Shown here one piece after another: positions 24,481-35,825 of a stretch of 64,000 nt of DNA. The translations under genes and the position numbers were made by a program. The notes beneath the pieces were generated by a model. The model was given only the letters and a program-made list of their open reading frames with translations, searched no databases and was not told the origin of the DNA. This stretch comes from Spongilla lacustris (taxonomy: Eukaryota; Porifera; Demospongiae; Spongillida; Spongillidae), in assembly GCA_949361645.1 (NCBI GenBank), contig OX442428.1, positions 4,642,179 to 4,706,178 on the forward strand, given 5' to 3'. Positions within the stretch are counted from its first letter, which is position 1. Each line of letters begins with the position of its first letter.

Positions 24481-27400
24481 GAGTGGCAATTTTGTCGGAA
24501 ACTGTCCGACAATATGTTGACATAAACACACTTTAAAATACTAAATTGCTTTGGTGGGTAATGGCCCTGGCAATGGCTTGGATGTGGGTGAAGTTTAGCC
24601 TGCCATATATTTCAGCCAAGACTTGACTCTTGTGGCAGGAAGAAGTGGTGGCAATGCAGGATGTGAGGTGGGAGAAGGTGGTGTGAGCTTCTGGACACAA
24701 ACCCATCCCAGCTAAGAGCACTTAGGGTCATTGGCTCTGTGTTTTCTCACCTCTGCCTCAAGTGCACTGACATGCTTGCCTCAGGTAGAATGGAGACAGA
24801 CATGTGTGCATGTGTTTTACTGTGTGTGTATGTCTCTGTGCACACATGTTTGAGGGTGGTGCATGTGTGCATATGTGCATGTGTGGGGCATGTGTATATT
24901 TGTGTGTTGGCGTGTGTGTGTGTGTATTGCTCTCTCACCCGCGCCTGTGAGGATTTTGCATTGGATTTTATGCTGTGTATGGTTTGCTTTTTACAGGATT
25001 GGGACTAAAGCCAGCTAAGGAGAGGAATGTAGCAAGGTTTGTGCCACTCGTATCCACCCCTCCCTTGATGCTGGGATCAAATACCATCTCACAATAAACT
25101 ACAAGTATATGTGCGTGAGAATCCTCCAGCCAGAGAGATGGTCATGAAACAGACCAGCAGTGTCTATCCTACTCCTCCCAAGATATTGGAGGTATGTGGG
25201 CATGTAGGGGATAGGCGTATGTCAGTGGACATGTGTGTGTATACATCTGAGAATGGAAGGGGCATAGCAGAGGTGGGAGGTGTTTTAAAACAACATGTTA
25301 TTAAGTGTAATCAGATGTTAGTGGAAGGTTCAGTGTACAGAGGGTGTTGAAATAAGGCGTCGGTGGATAGTGCTGAAACAGTGTTAATGTAGTATGTTGA
25401 AGTAATCAATGTGTGTGTGTGTCTCTCAATCAAAGGTGGTGAATTTGTGGCCAACCATGAAGCTGAGTCTCACCTTTGTCTCAAGTTAAACACAAAGTCC
25501 TAGATCCAGGAAGTTGAAGGTGTGAGCATTGGGGAGGGGTCTAGGATGGGAGGAGCCTCATTATTGGGGGAAGGGTGTAAGGTGGGAGGAGGCTGACTGT
25601 TGGGGGTGCATGGGAGGAATGTCTAGGATTTGAGGCTGTGAGTATGGGGAGGATTTGAAGCTGCATGTGATTGTAGGGAGGGTCAATCCAGGGCTAGACA
25701 GACTGCAGTTGGTTGCTATGCTTTAGATTGTGTTGCAACTTCACAGTTGTTGTGTCCTAATATGAAAAGCAATGATTTACATGTAGGAATACGCCCTGAA
25801 TGTTTTCTCACATAATTGCTCCTTAGGTGAGCCCTTACTTTGCTCTCATAGATCTCGCAGGTTTATTTGTGGTATCACATTAATGCTCTTCTAACCTGTT
25901 TGTTTTAAAAGGCACTTTTGTTTTGATGTTTGTTTCAAAATAAAAAGCCTGACTATCGGAACCACAAACGGTTGAACATCAGGACGCCATGTTTTTTATT
26001 TTTTAAACACCAAAATAAAAATTAGTGTTGTTTATTTTTATTTATTTATTTATTTCTTCAGGGACAAAAGAAACCATAGAACCAGGCTGGAGACTATGGC
26101 CCTGCATGATGTATGGAGGGTGTATGTGTGTGCGCGCGTGGTTTGTGTGTTAATTTGCTGCCCTTTCTTGTTGGACAGTGCCTTTTATTTTAATTTTACC
26201 CTATATACAGGCATCATCTTCATATATTGTTACAAGTTGTGGTGATGTGCAGCCTCCATGAAGGAACACTCCTTATTATGTGTACTTGTTGTACGCTTGT
26301 GTGTACTTGTCAGTTGCACGCTTATTTTATACAAGTATTGTTATTATTACCGTTATGAAACGACTATAGCTGCCTCTGCGTAGGAATGAAATCACTGATC
26401 TCAACCGAAACTGTGAAATCACCGATTTGTATGGGTGATTTAAACCGTTTATATAATCGGCGAAATCACCAATTTTTACGGGTAATTTCACTCGTTTATA
26501 TAATCGGTGTGAACGCCATAGCTGAATTGGTGTGTCTATTGGCGTAATACATTCACACCAAAGAATAGGGGGCCTTCACACTTTTTTATTTGCTGTGTAT
26601 TCCCTGGATTTACAATATTTTAGACGGACCGTATTCCCTAGCCCTAGGCCCGGCCTAGCCTAGGGAGTTGGGTCCGGAGGGGGGGACGTATTCCCTTAGG
26701 GGAATGCCGGACTGGAAATTGGGCCGGACCGTATACCCTATGACACCGGCAAAGAGTATCAGTGGAGTCGTGTAGTAACGTGTAGAAACAACATAAAAAG
26801 CAACATCGCATTTGAATTGAAACTCTTTACGTTCCCTTGTCTTCCCATTTTTAGCGTTCTAGACTCACCCCAAATTTTACAAGCTATATGTACCGAGGAG
26901 CTAGCTAGATGCTTGTAACAGTGTGGTGATTACTTGCAACCCCAAAATAATCGTCACAATGAAGCAATCACATGCCTCATCTACATCAATCCGTCAGCTG
27001 TCTGATTCTATCCATGCACCAATATTATTAAAAAGTCTTTGTTACGTTTCTTAGACTTTGTTACGTTTGCCAAAGATTCAGAACTATCAGCACATTGCTT
27101 CACAGATTGTTACACACAAGAACACCGACATCGATATCAATTTATACAAGATCTAAATTTAGAAACTTGATGTCTCCATGCATAGTGCAGCTTCTCACAT
27201 ATTCGCCTACACTTCATTTGGAAGTATGATGTCAGTGAGCCAGTGTTTCGTAGAACATCCCAGTAATTAAAGCCACAATATCACACATGATCCATGAGCT
27301 ATGTACAAATCTTGTTGCTGCCAGTGTTAAACCTGCTGTACCTTCTACAAAGATCTTGCAGGATCAGCTGCTTTCAATTAGGATATTTGGATGGAGCTGA

Positions 27401-28460
27401 AATTGATAGAAGAGTGCAGTAGATTTTGGATATGGAGCCTGCTATACCCCCTAACCCCCCCCCCCCCCCTTCCCCCCTTCAGGAGTTCCCCCTGGATCCG
27501 GCCTCAATCCGCTACTGCGAAGCTTACTACAACCAACCGTTGCTCTAGAGCTGGAATATCGAATAACGCTAGTCTAATCGTAGCCTAGTTTGACGTCCAT
27601 TTTGAAATCACCCAAGATTTCAAATCAAATATTCAAACTGCAATCCGATTGTCCTGTTAAAAATCCAACGGCGGGAAAACCCAATGGTTACAAAAAAGCT
27701 CCAGATCCTCTTTCCGCATGTAATCCATACGTACTGCGGTTAAAGGGTCTGGGTACGAGACTAAAAAAATACTAGTACCAGTCGTAACTAACTATACGAC
27801 CGTTTAAGTGTCACGTCCTGAACCAGAGCCGCATACTCATTCTGTGATGGAGCCTCATACTGTAAGTGACGAATCAATTACTTATGCAGTAGTTTTGACT
27901 TTCATTTTAACAGGCGCTACTGTGGCTTTCTTTTATATGGCTATCTTGTGTTGGAGTGAACGGTACGATGATTGCAAGGTGATGTTGTATTATGATCACG
28001 CAGTTTAGTATCGTCTCGGTACAGGTGCTACATGTTTCTCTTTCGCAATGTTAGGGTTAAAGACATTGCGTACATTATCCGTACCGTGTGCCTCTCCCCG
28101 GGTCTGTTAGTGGGGCGAGATTGCCTAGCCCGTTCAATCCCCAGAGCCACTTGCCATCCAGGTTATATTATTCAGTTAATGGCACAGACTGCAAATGTTT
28201 TAGTTAACACGTCAATTACAAAAATTTGGAGGGCTAATTAATATTCATAAGTCATGGTAAAACGATGCATAGGTAAGTATACACTAAAGTGTTTTTCTGT
28301 GCATTATTCATCAAACAAATGTTCCAAATACAGTGTGGCAGCTGGAATTATGGCTTACAATGTCATTTGCCAGTTGCCACTGCTTGAAGCCAGTCTGTAT
28401 CATTTTTATGCACATGTAAAATCATGCACCAGTTTTAAGACTGCTGCTTGATGATAAATG
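24481..28460. other. Intergenic stretch, no firm gene
   Basis: 24780-24930 is TG/CA-rich. 26041-26057 is a short TTTA tract. 26385-26510 contains a repeated phrase (GAAATCACC.AATTTTTACGGGT, CGTTTATATAATCGG). 26625-26745 has three GGACCGTAT(T/A)CCC-like phrases and GC-rich hairpins that look like the end of an unidentified element. A C/G homopolymer lies at 27457-27469. I see no RNA gene that passes inspection. Confidence 0.35.
27847..28008 (+). CDS. Possible small single-pass membrane ORF or exon
   Basis: An ATG at 27847 opens 53 codons: a short polar N-terminus, a ~24-residue hydrophobic stretch (YAVVLTFILTGATVAFFYMA) and a polar C-terminus. AAG/GTGATG after the SERYDDCK codons could be a splice donor, making this a first exon. 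No family recognised. The hydrophobic run is the only positive evidence. Confidence 0.2.
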   Translation: MEPHTVSDESITYAVVLTFILTGATVAFFYMAILCWSERYDDCKVMLYYDHAV

Positions 28461-28865
28461 ACTGGTATACCTCAAGAAAATTTCTTCGAAGTCTTGCCAA
28501 GATTTTTTCCAAATTCTTGTGTAATATATTTTTGAAAGTATTCCAGTTTTTCTAGAGAACTATTGAACATCCTTATGTCATTAAATTGCAGGCATATCAC
28601 TATTTTAACTTGTACAGGTTCAAGAGTTTCTAAAAAGTAATTCCCCAATGAGGCATGCGCGCTAATATGCTAAGGGGCGTGCCGCTTTATAATTTCTCGG
28701 GGGAACGCTTTTTACTAAGAAACTCTTTGACCTGTGCAAGTTAGAGGAGTGATATACCTGCAATTTAATGACATAAGGATGTTCAATAGCTTGCGAAAAC
28801 ATATTTGGAACAAATCTTGGCAAGACTTAAAATAAATTTTTCTTAGGCCGGAGTTGGGGTATACA
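28461..28865. mobile_element. Foldback element, ~405 bp
   Basis: The left arm GTCTTGCCAAGATTTTTTCC.. AACATCCTTATGTCATTAAA is mirrored on the right by TTTAATGACATAAGGATGTT.. AAATCTTGGCAAGAC. The arms are ~190 bp with one larger indel, around a small GC-richer centre at ~28650-28690 (CGCGCTAATATGCTAAGGGG). Outer edges GGTATAC and GTATACAA also mirror. No coding content. Confidence 0.82.
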
Positions 28866-28986
28866 ACTAGAGCCAGCTGGTGTCTACATTACTTGGGGCA
28901 GGCTCGGGAAGAAACACCTGATGTTGGAAGATCAACATTTGGAAATTCCAAATTATTTTATAATCTTTCAACTTCCTAGAAGGCTG

Positions 28987-29606
28987 CCAGGGGTGGATTT
29001 TGGGGGGGGGGGCCCCCCTTTCCTATATGTAGAATGACATAATGCATACTGTAGTCTATGCAGCATACTGCATGTTACTGTCCTTGGATTTGCAAACTTG
29101 CACATCGTTCTAGCCAAGGGGGTCTATATCGATCTAACTTAATAGACAAACGAAATTTAATTTTGCATGTGCGTGGTTAGTTAATATTTAATCGCACAAT
29201 TGATCATATGGTGTGTGTGAGCAGGAATTGAGGTAAGTGATCAAAAGACGTGTGAATGTGATGGTTTCCCTAAAAGGTAGCTATAGAGTTAAACAAGCTA
29301 AAAATACTAATACTATAGTAAAGAGTGTTTAGACCGTCATGTAGCTAGTGCATGGCCACGTGCACGCTTCTGTCACAAATTCACAACAGCTTTGCATCAC
29401 GAATTTAATTGCTGAGTAGTAGGAACCTGAAGAGTTTTCTCGTCTCTATCCATGCAGGCTCTAGTAATCCAGATATCGTGTGATGTATGTATTGCCGGGA
29501 TATCACTGTGAATTAAAAGTATGTTCATTTTCATGTTAAATAAACGCAAAAGCAAAAAAGGCAATGTGGAATATATTTATCAGACCCCCAAAATCCTGGA
29601 TCCGCC
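28987..29606. mobile_element. Possible hAT-like non-autonomous element remnant
   Basis: The left edge CAGGGGTGGATTTTGGGGGG and right edge CCCCCAAAATCCTGGATCCG are roughly inverse, in the style of many hAT-type termini. I find no matching 8-bp target duplication, so the boundaries and superfamily are uncertain. No transposase is visible between them. Confidence 0.3.
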
Positions 29607-29807
29607 ACTTTCTCATTCTAAATATACGGGTGACTGTATTACAAATGTATGTACTATAGTGTTACATAAAAAGCAACGAAGCATTCAACATAATTATATA
29701 AGAATATGATACATGACAAGCACAGAGCTACATGTAGAGTCCTATCTATATAAAATTATGTTAATACATATACACTACCCCTACACTAGCTATCGTTTCC
29801 CCACTTC

Positions 29808-30422
29808 TCAGCCAGCCTCTTCTGTGCTCTTGGGACCGTATCGCCTAGCCTTGCGGAGGGAGAATTTAGACAAAGGTGGGCAAACTGTTTCAGAGGCCTG
29901 CGATTTTTTGAAGAAATGATTCGCAGCACCTTCCACAGTAGAATCCGAGTGATGTCGCTCTTCCACGGCGGTAATTGGCTTGTCAAAATCGACAATGCTT
30001 TTCTGCCCTTCCAAGCTCAACCCTTCATCTTTGTCCTCACATATATCTAACCCTTCCAGATCGATGTCAAAATTGCCTGCATTCAAGATGGATTCTAAAG
30101 CTTTATACGTTTCCCACTTACGAAAGAAAGCCTCTTTCGCTCTCTTTTTGGCCCCTGAAGATGAGGCAAATGAAAAGTAGAGCACCTGTTCTTCTTCTGC
30201 TCATCGCAAGGCTCGCTGTGCTGCAATTTGAATTGCGCGCTCTTTTGGCTCATCCGAAAACCAGGCTGTTCTCGAATCAGCAAAATCAGGGTCATGTAAT
30301 AGACCGTCATCCTCTTCATCAACATCAGAACAGCCGGAGTAATCCCTGAAATCGACCACCTCGTCATATTCAACTACCCCAAAATCGTATTTATCGTCGT
30401 CTTCATCATCACAAGCCGCCAT
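29808..30422 (-). pseudogene. Unidentified acidic ORF with one in-frame TGA
   Basis: Reading from an ATG at 30422 (context AAAAAATGGCGGC, resembling the TISU/YY1-type initiator), 73 codons run to a TGA at 30203-30201. The same frame then continues for about 130 codons to a stop at 29808-29810. The N-terminus is strongly acidic (CDDEDDDKYDFG, SDVDEEDDGLL). The middle is basic and helical (GAKKRAKEAFFRKWETYKAL). The tail is Ser/Lys/Arg-rich. One frame across ~200 codons with a single stop suggests a recently inactivated gene or retrocopy, or a sequencing error at the TGA. No domain recognised. A short intron around the TGA is possible, but I see no good donor before it. Confidence 0.45.
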
Positions 30423-32040
30423 TTTTTCATTAACTATCTTGCAATACCGGAATGTGTTTTATTATTATTATTATTATTACTTTTTATGTCCGTTTACTAC
30501 CACGTAACTTTAACATCAATGTTTATACCCTTTATAAATAATATGCTGGCCCATAAGTTTGGGGGGGCTTAAGCCCCCCCCCCCCAAGCCCCTGCCCCCC
30601 CCCCCCCCCCTTACTACGACCTTGCAGTATATATCAGCAATCATTGACGTATCCATGTTTCTTTGGAACTAAGTGTATTGTAATCAGTTTTTAATTATGC
30701 TTCACTGCACATGAAGTACGTGCACACTGCCTCATCCTGACAGTCTTATAGTTTGCGTGGTAACTGGATCTGGGCTTGCTGTGCATCTCTTAACCTTTCC
30801 TTCATGAGTTGAAATTGACTCTTATATAGCCTGCTATTTACTCAAGGTAGAACTTGTTTGTGTCTGCTGGAACACAGTTTGCTTCAGGCAATGTCACGAA
30901 ACTATTGATATGCGAAGTTCAATTCGAATGAAGCTTGGTATAGCTGTCAAAGTATTAGGAAGTGCTTTCCACGGACCCTCCGTCCAATGATAGCTTTGAC
31001 AAGAATATCCAATGCTTCAATTGCATTTTCATCTGCTGGCAAAGCAGTTCCCATTTCATACATGATAGATGTAGCTCCTGCCAACTATGCTAAAATTTAT
31101 GTTGCACATTGCAAGGCACTTTTTACCAAGCAAAAGCACATATATTAAGCCAAAAATTACACACGTCTGAAAGAGGATGAATGCACTAAAAAGGGAAAAC
31201 TATTCAGCAAACCATTCATGGGAGAAATCAGTACAAGAAATGTTAAACATGTAACCTTTGCTTGCATAAGTTATGTCACTGTGCACTTTGGTTATAATAC
31301 ACAAGCACCTTCCATTTCATTGAATCTTTACCTTTTCCCTCTTTCATTTACTATCAACCGTGGCATTATACTGTAACTGCTACTTGTATAGGGAAAATGG
31401 CCATGTATCAATTAATTAAAACAACGTAGTTTATACAAAAGTAGTCACTTTGGGTAGTTCACCCATAAGCAACCACTTTTTCCTTAATTTGGTCGAACTG
31501 TTTAAATCCACACTGTTTCAGGCAATTGGAAGGAAACTATATCAAACGTGTATAGCTGGAGCTTTGTAATGACCCTCATAACTTGCCGCCAACTGTTATT
31601 TTTGGTATGTGCCATTAAAATATTCCACTGCATCCATGGATACATGACTGATAACCAATGTACTTTATTATTTAAAGCCAATTGAATAGCATGTTTGCAA
31701 CACATATGTAAGGGGATATTAATGAGGGGGGAATTGAATGGCATCCTGCAAAGTGTCTAGAATTCCCCCATACCACCACCTTTTCTTTTCGTGTCTTAGT
31801 CTTGTGAAGTCGGAAGTAGTACTTCAATCAAAGCATTGTGTTATTCACTCAGAGGAATGTTTACTGGTTGCATTGTAGTTTATTTGATTGCCCTTCCTGT
31901 AGGAAAGCAAGCTGCTTACGACATTGTATGTAAAAGTGGGGAACACAATCACAGATGTATATTGAAATATGACTAACAAATAATGAACTTAGCAAATACA
32001 CCGTACGTACATTTGAATAAACTAAACCCTATGCAATAAA
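30423..32040. other. Intergenic stretch, no gene recognised
   Basis: 30558-30620 holds GGGGGGGCTTAAGCCCCCCC followed by long C runs, a near-perfect GC hairpin of unknown origin. The rest is AT-rich with only short unsupported frames. Confidence 0.4.
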
Positions 32041-32740
32041 ATTGAAATGTTCCCTCTATCACAGAGATGTATCTAATAAATTAAACCCTATGCAGTATAG
32101 AATTTGATGTCTAATTGTACCGAACGTCATCCTGGTGGTACATTTGTATACCGTGGTGTACAGAAATTTATTTTTTCCCCCTTTCTGCCAGTTTTACATT
32201 TGATGGTCGTTGCACACTCGTTGTACAGGTACTTTGGAGCTTGGCCCGAAATTGCCAAACTCTGATTCGTTTTCTCTGTGCCCGGGTTGGTGCATCGAAG
32301 TGAAGATATTCGATTGCGATACGCTGCCACGCATGATTACGATAACGGTGGTAACTCAACAAGACTTGACCTAGCGTGGCTGAAAAACATGTTAAGGATG
32401 TTTGAACCATGTTTAAATCCTAGACATGTTTTTTTAGCCACGCTAGAATGAGTTTGGTGAAGTTACCAAAGTTATTGTAACTACGCATGTCGGTGTATCA
32501 CAATCGAATAGCTTTGCTTTGACGCGTAACTTGGGATCAGAGAAAAAGAATTAGAGCTTGTCAATTTCGGGCCAAGTTTCAAAGGACCTGTACAATGAGC
32601 ATGCATCATCAAATGTAAACTGGCAGAACAGGAATAAATGTATGTTCTTTACACCATGGTAGACCCCCAGGATGATGTCTCGTACATTAAAATTTTTCTT
32701 CATCACAGAGATGTACCTGATTATACATCGATCACCTCCA
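32041..32740. repeat. Long inverted repeat with ~340-bp arms
   Basis: The left arm (CACAGAGATGTATCT.., CTGCCAGTTTTACATTTGAT, GTTGTACAGGTAC, CTTGGCCCGAAATTG, TAGCGTGGCTGAAAAACATG) is mirrored by the right arm (CATGTTTTTTTAGCCACGCTA, CAATTTCGGGCCAAG, CCTGTACAATGAGC, ATCAAATGTAAACTGGCAG, ACAGAGATGTACCT) around a centre near 32403. The right arm read on the minus strand has an open frame (32551-32796) that the left arm preserves only in pieces, so the unit may derive from a coding or transposon fragment. Confidence 0.8.
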
Positions 32741-32890
32741 TGCCACTTAATGTACACATCAGATTTCAATATACTAATGTTGTTTTCCAATGGCATCTAG
32801 ATTTCACCAAAAAAACTCAAATCAGTAAGGGGTCACAATTTTGTGTAATAATTGTCTATTAGACTTCCAACCCAATGGTTAGATATTAGT

Positions 32891-33545
32891 TATATATGTG
32901 ACAGTGTCCAGCAAAATCGGACTTGTGGGGATATAATTTTATCACTATAAAAATTGTACGTTATACTACATCTTCGCAACGGTACAAACGTTTCCTTAAA
33001 AATTTTGTACACTTGTTCCTACATCATCTCTCTATGTTTTTTGTCCATTTTGAAGCTCTAATTATTTTACATGCCGTCAGTGAAAAGATCACTAATTCAA
33101 CAGGTTAGAATTCTTCATTTCTCCTCGTACGAGTGTTGAAAACGCGTCAAATTCAGGTTGTACATAGAAGAGTCCTGTAGCTATTGATTTGTTCTGTTAA
33201 TTAATTTCTATATCATCCGTTATGGAGATACAGTTGAGCAAACTACATGCACGTTTTCCCGCTTGATTTGCGCCAATGATATAATCACCACCTCCCCATA
33301 CACTGAGCGAGACACGATTTGTCAAAATCATTGGCATGAATCAAGCGGGAAAACATGCCTGCAGTTTGTTCAACTGTATCTCCATAACGAATGATATATA
33401 AATTAATTAACAGAACAAATCAATAAAGAGATTGTGTGAAACTTGAAAGGAAAGGTTGTATGGTTGCAAAGATATGTTGTTTACTGTAACATGCAATTTT
33501 TATAGTGATAAAATTATAGCCCAATTTTGCTGGACACTGTCCCAT
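32891..33545. mobile_element. Foldback MITE family 1, copy 3
   Basis: Starts ACAGTGTCCAGCAAAATCGG and ends CAATTTTGCTGGACACTGT, with the same internal order as the copy at 22134-22919 and a shortened right arm. Located ~160 bp upstream of the first recognised exon of the receptor gene. Confidence 0.87.
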
Positions 33546-33704
33546 ATACTGCAGTTCTGGGTTTATTTTTTGGGGTGTAATTTGCATCAATGGTCTTGTT
33601 ACTTCTCACCAATGGCATCGGTATGAACCACAAAGATAATAAAGAAAGCATGCAGGGATGCAATATCAATTCAAGTGTTCATTTACATTTCTTCTGTTGT
33701 ACAG

Positions 33705-34082
33705 CTTCCTGCCCATCACTTAACATCAACTACCCTGCAAGGAGAACTCTCCTCTGTCCTGGGGACAGCATCACCTACACCTGTGTCCTCAATTCTCCTT
33801 ATTATGTAGTGCATATGCAATGGACAGGGCCTGCCTTCCAATGTACCCCTGCTGGTCTTCCTAGGAATGCAATCACATTCTCACAATTACAAGGTTTTTC
33901 TGATCCAGCGGTAATAACATGTGGTAACTTCTCTGCTGTGATGACCAACGTCAGTGGAACATGCTACACCTCTGTCCTCACCATACCCACTCCTCAATAT
34001 TACAATGGGACGACGATCCAATGTAAAGATGGTACTGATGGAACTGTTTCAGGCTCAGACACACTGGATATACAGCTAGCAG
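33705..34082 (+). CDS. Receptor gene exon: Ig-like extracellular domain
   Basis: The exon lies between a CTTCTGTTGTACAG acceptor and an AG/GTAATG donor. Its 378 bases are phase 1 at both ends. It encodes an Ig-like domain: cysteines in LLCPGDSITYTC, a tryptophan in MQWTGPAF, then a second cysteine group (VITCGNFS, VSGTCYTSVL, TTIQCKDG). Several N-glycosylation sequons (NFS, NVS, NGT) indicate an extracellular position. This is an internal exon; the signal-peptide exon is not identified upstream. Domain style resembles sponge Ig/FN3 surface receptors, but the ligand is unknown. Confidence 0.8.
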
Positions 34083-34258
34083 GTAATGATTCCATAAAAC
34101 AATCCCCAGAGTTTGGTTTTTGTCAATCTATAGTAGGTATATTAAATCTCATTTGATCGTCTCTACCAGGATTGGTGACTTTTACATGTCTATATGTATG
34201 TAATTGTAAAGGAACTGTTGGCAATAGTTCATTATTTTATCCTATATTTTCCCTACAG

Positions 34259-34537
34259 TTTCTCCTAAAAGCCTAGTGATTGCAATTCTGTTCAGGAGTA
34301 CCAGCCCAACTTATGGTACAACAAACCTCACAATGGCCTGGTGCCATGATGCTGGGGGTGTTCCAACAAAATACCTCATCAGTATTAATGTTACTGGATA
34401 TAGTCCTATTTCAGTCAACTCATCATCTATGACATCATATACATACACCTTCACTAACCTCAGCAGTACTCATGTGTACATGATCACTGTGATGGCCACC
34501 AACTGTGCTGGAAGCATCACTGTTAGTAGAACTGAAG
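34259..34537 (+). CDS. Receptor gene exon: fibronectin type III domain 1
   Basis: The exon is 279 bases, phase 1 to phase 1, between a TTTTCCCTACAG acceptor and an AAG/GTTAGT donor. It encodes ~93 residues with FN3-like strand pattern: SPTYGTTNLTMAWCHDAGG (B/C strand with Trp), VPTKYLISINVTG, then TYTFTNLSSTHVYMITVMA (F strand, Tyr) and ATNCAGSITVSRTEG. Two extracellular sequons (NLT, NVT) are visible. It is highly similar to the next exon, so the two arose by duplication. Confidence 0.85.
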
Positions 34538-34694
34538 GTTAGTGTAGACATCGTTTTACCATAAAGGTTATCAACCTAGCCATAACAACTGATGAGCAGA
34601 TCTAGAAATTTTTAATAACACAATCACACCTGTGGGGTTATTCAAAAATGTGAGGCATTATACCTTAATATTCTATCCAAATATTTTCCTACAG

Positions 34695-34973
34695 CTTCCC
34701 TTAATAACTTGGTGATCACAAGTTTGTCCAGGAGTAGCAATCCTACTTATGGTACATCAAACATCACAATGGATTGGAGCCATGATGCTGGGAGTGTTCC
34801 GACAACATATGTCATCATTATTAATGCTACTGGATATGGTCCTGTAACAGTGAACTCAACATCTATGATGTCATACACGTACACCTTCACTAACCTCAGC
34901 AGTAGTCATGTGTACATGATCACTGTGATGGCCACCAACTGTGCTGGAAGCATCACTGTTAGTAGAACTGAAG
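34695..34973 (+). CDS. Receptor gene exon: fibronectin type III domain 2
   Basis: Also 279 bases and phase 1 to phase 1, between ATTTTCCTACAG and AAG/GTTAGT. It encodes NPTYGTSNITMDWSHDAGS, VPTTYVIIINATG and a last third nearly identical to FN3 domain 1, down to nucleotide level over the final ~100 bases. The introns after both FN3 exons are also alike (GGGCAGATCCAGAAATTTAA, CACACCTGTGGGGT), so exon and flanking intron were duplicated together. Confidence 0.85.
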
Positions 34974-35825
34974 GTTAGTTATGTGCTATGTTACCATTGA
35001 GGTTACCATCCCTGGGCAGATCCAGAAATTTAATAATCCATTATTTGTGTAGCCACACCTGTGGGGTCTGTAGTAAGTATCTGTATATTCAGCAAGGAAG
35101 ATAAGGGTAGCTCCCAAGTGGGGTCAGGGATATCTGTTCCAATCACTTTTGAATTAGACAGAATCATCAGTGTTTCATTTGGATGTGCAATAGTTAATTT
35201 TACATCATGGATACTTCTTATAATAGTTCAAGAGCAATTACCGTACCTAAATGTGGTTGTGTACATGTCAAATTTTTCATGAACAGCACAAATCAGTACA
35301 AAAACAAGAATGTGTGTTCATTGTTTTAGTAGTTAGCTCCTTAATGTTTAATTTCCAGGGAAAAATCCTTATTTAAAGATGTCATTATTCTTAAATAAGG
35401 ATCATATTTTAAACCAAGTAAGTAAGATAAAATAAATGCTATTGGTCAATTGTATAATACTGATTAGCCTCCATAACAAACTTTAAATGATGTCATTATG
35501 ATTAATGTCCATGACCGGCATGTGGTAAAACAGGGATGAAATGGCACATCCTTATTTAAGGATTGACACCATCATCCTTAAATAAGGATCACAAGATTAT
35601 TGACCATAAAAACCACAATAGTTTTAAAACTCTTGATTTTCTCTGATAGCCAGTTGATTCAGCTATACTCAAAACCTGATTCGTCAAAGAAATAACTTGT
35701 GGTTAATAAGTTATGCTTATTTACACCATAACGCTTAAAAATTAATATCAAGTATTTGTACAATGACGTGTACTGATGTAGATGCTCGCTTTTGCTCAAA
35801 TGCCAGCATGGACGTACCATAGCTT

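Noticed and set aside
24739..25008. Cys/Val-rich and Thr/His-rich ORFs on both strands.
   Set aside because: They arise from a TG/CA-rich stretch.
28100..28160. TTAGTGGGGCGAGA..GTTCAATCCCC resembling tRNA A and B boxes.
   Set aside because: Box spacing is too short and no acceptor stem pairs; at best a degenerate tRNA-like fragment.
35061..35282. ORF following the second FN3 exon.
   Set aside because: Its start is in intron sequence homologous to the previous intron, and the frame has no domain.
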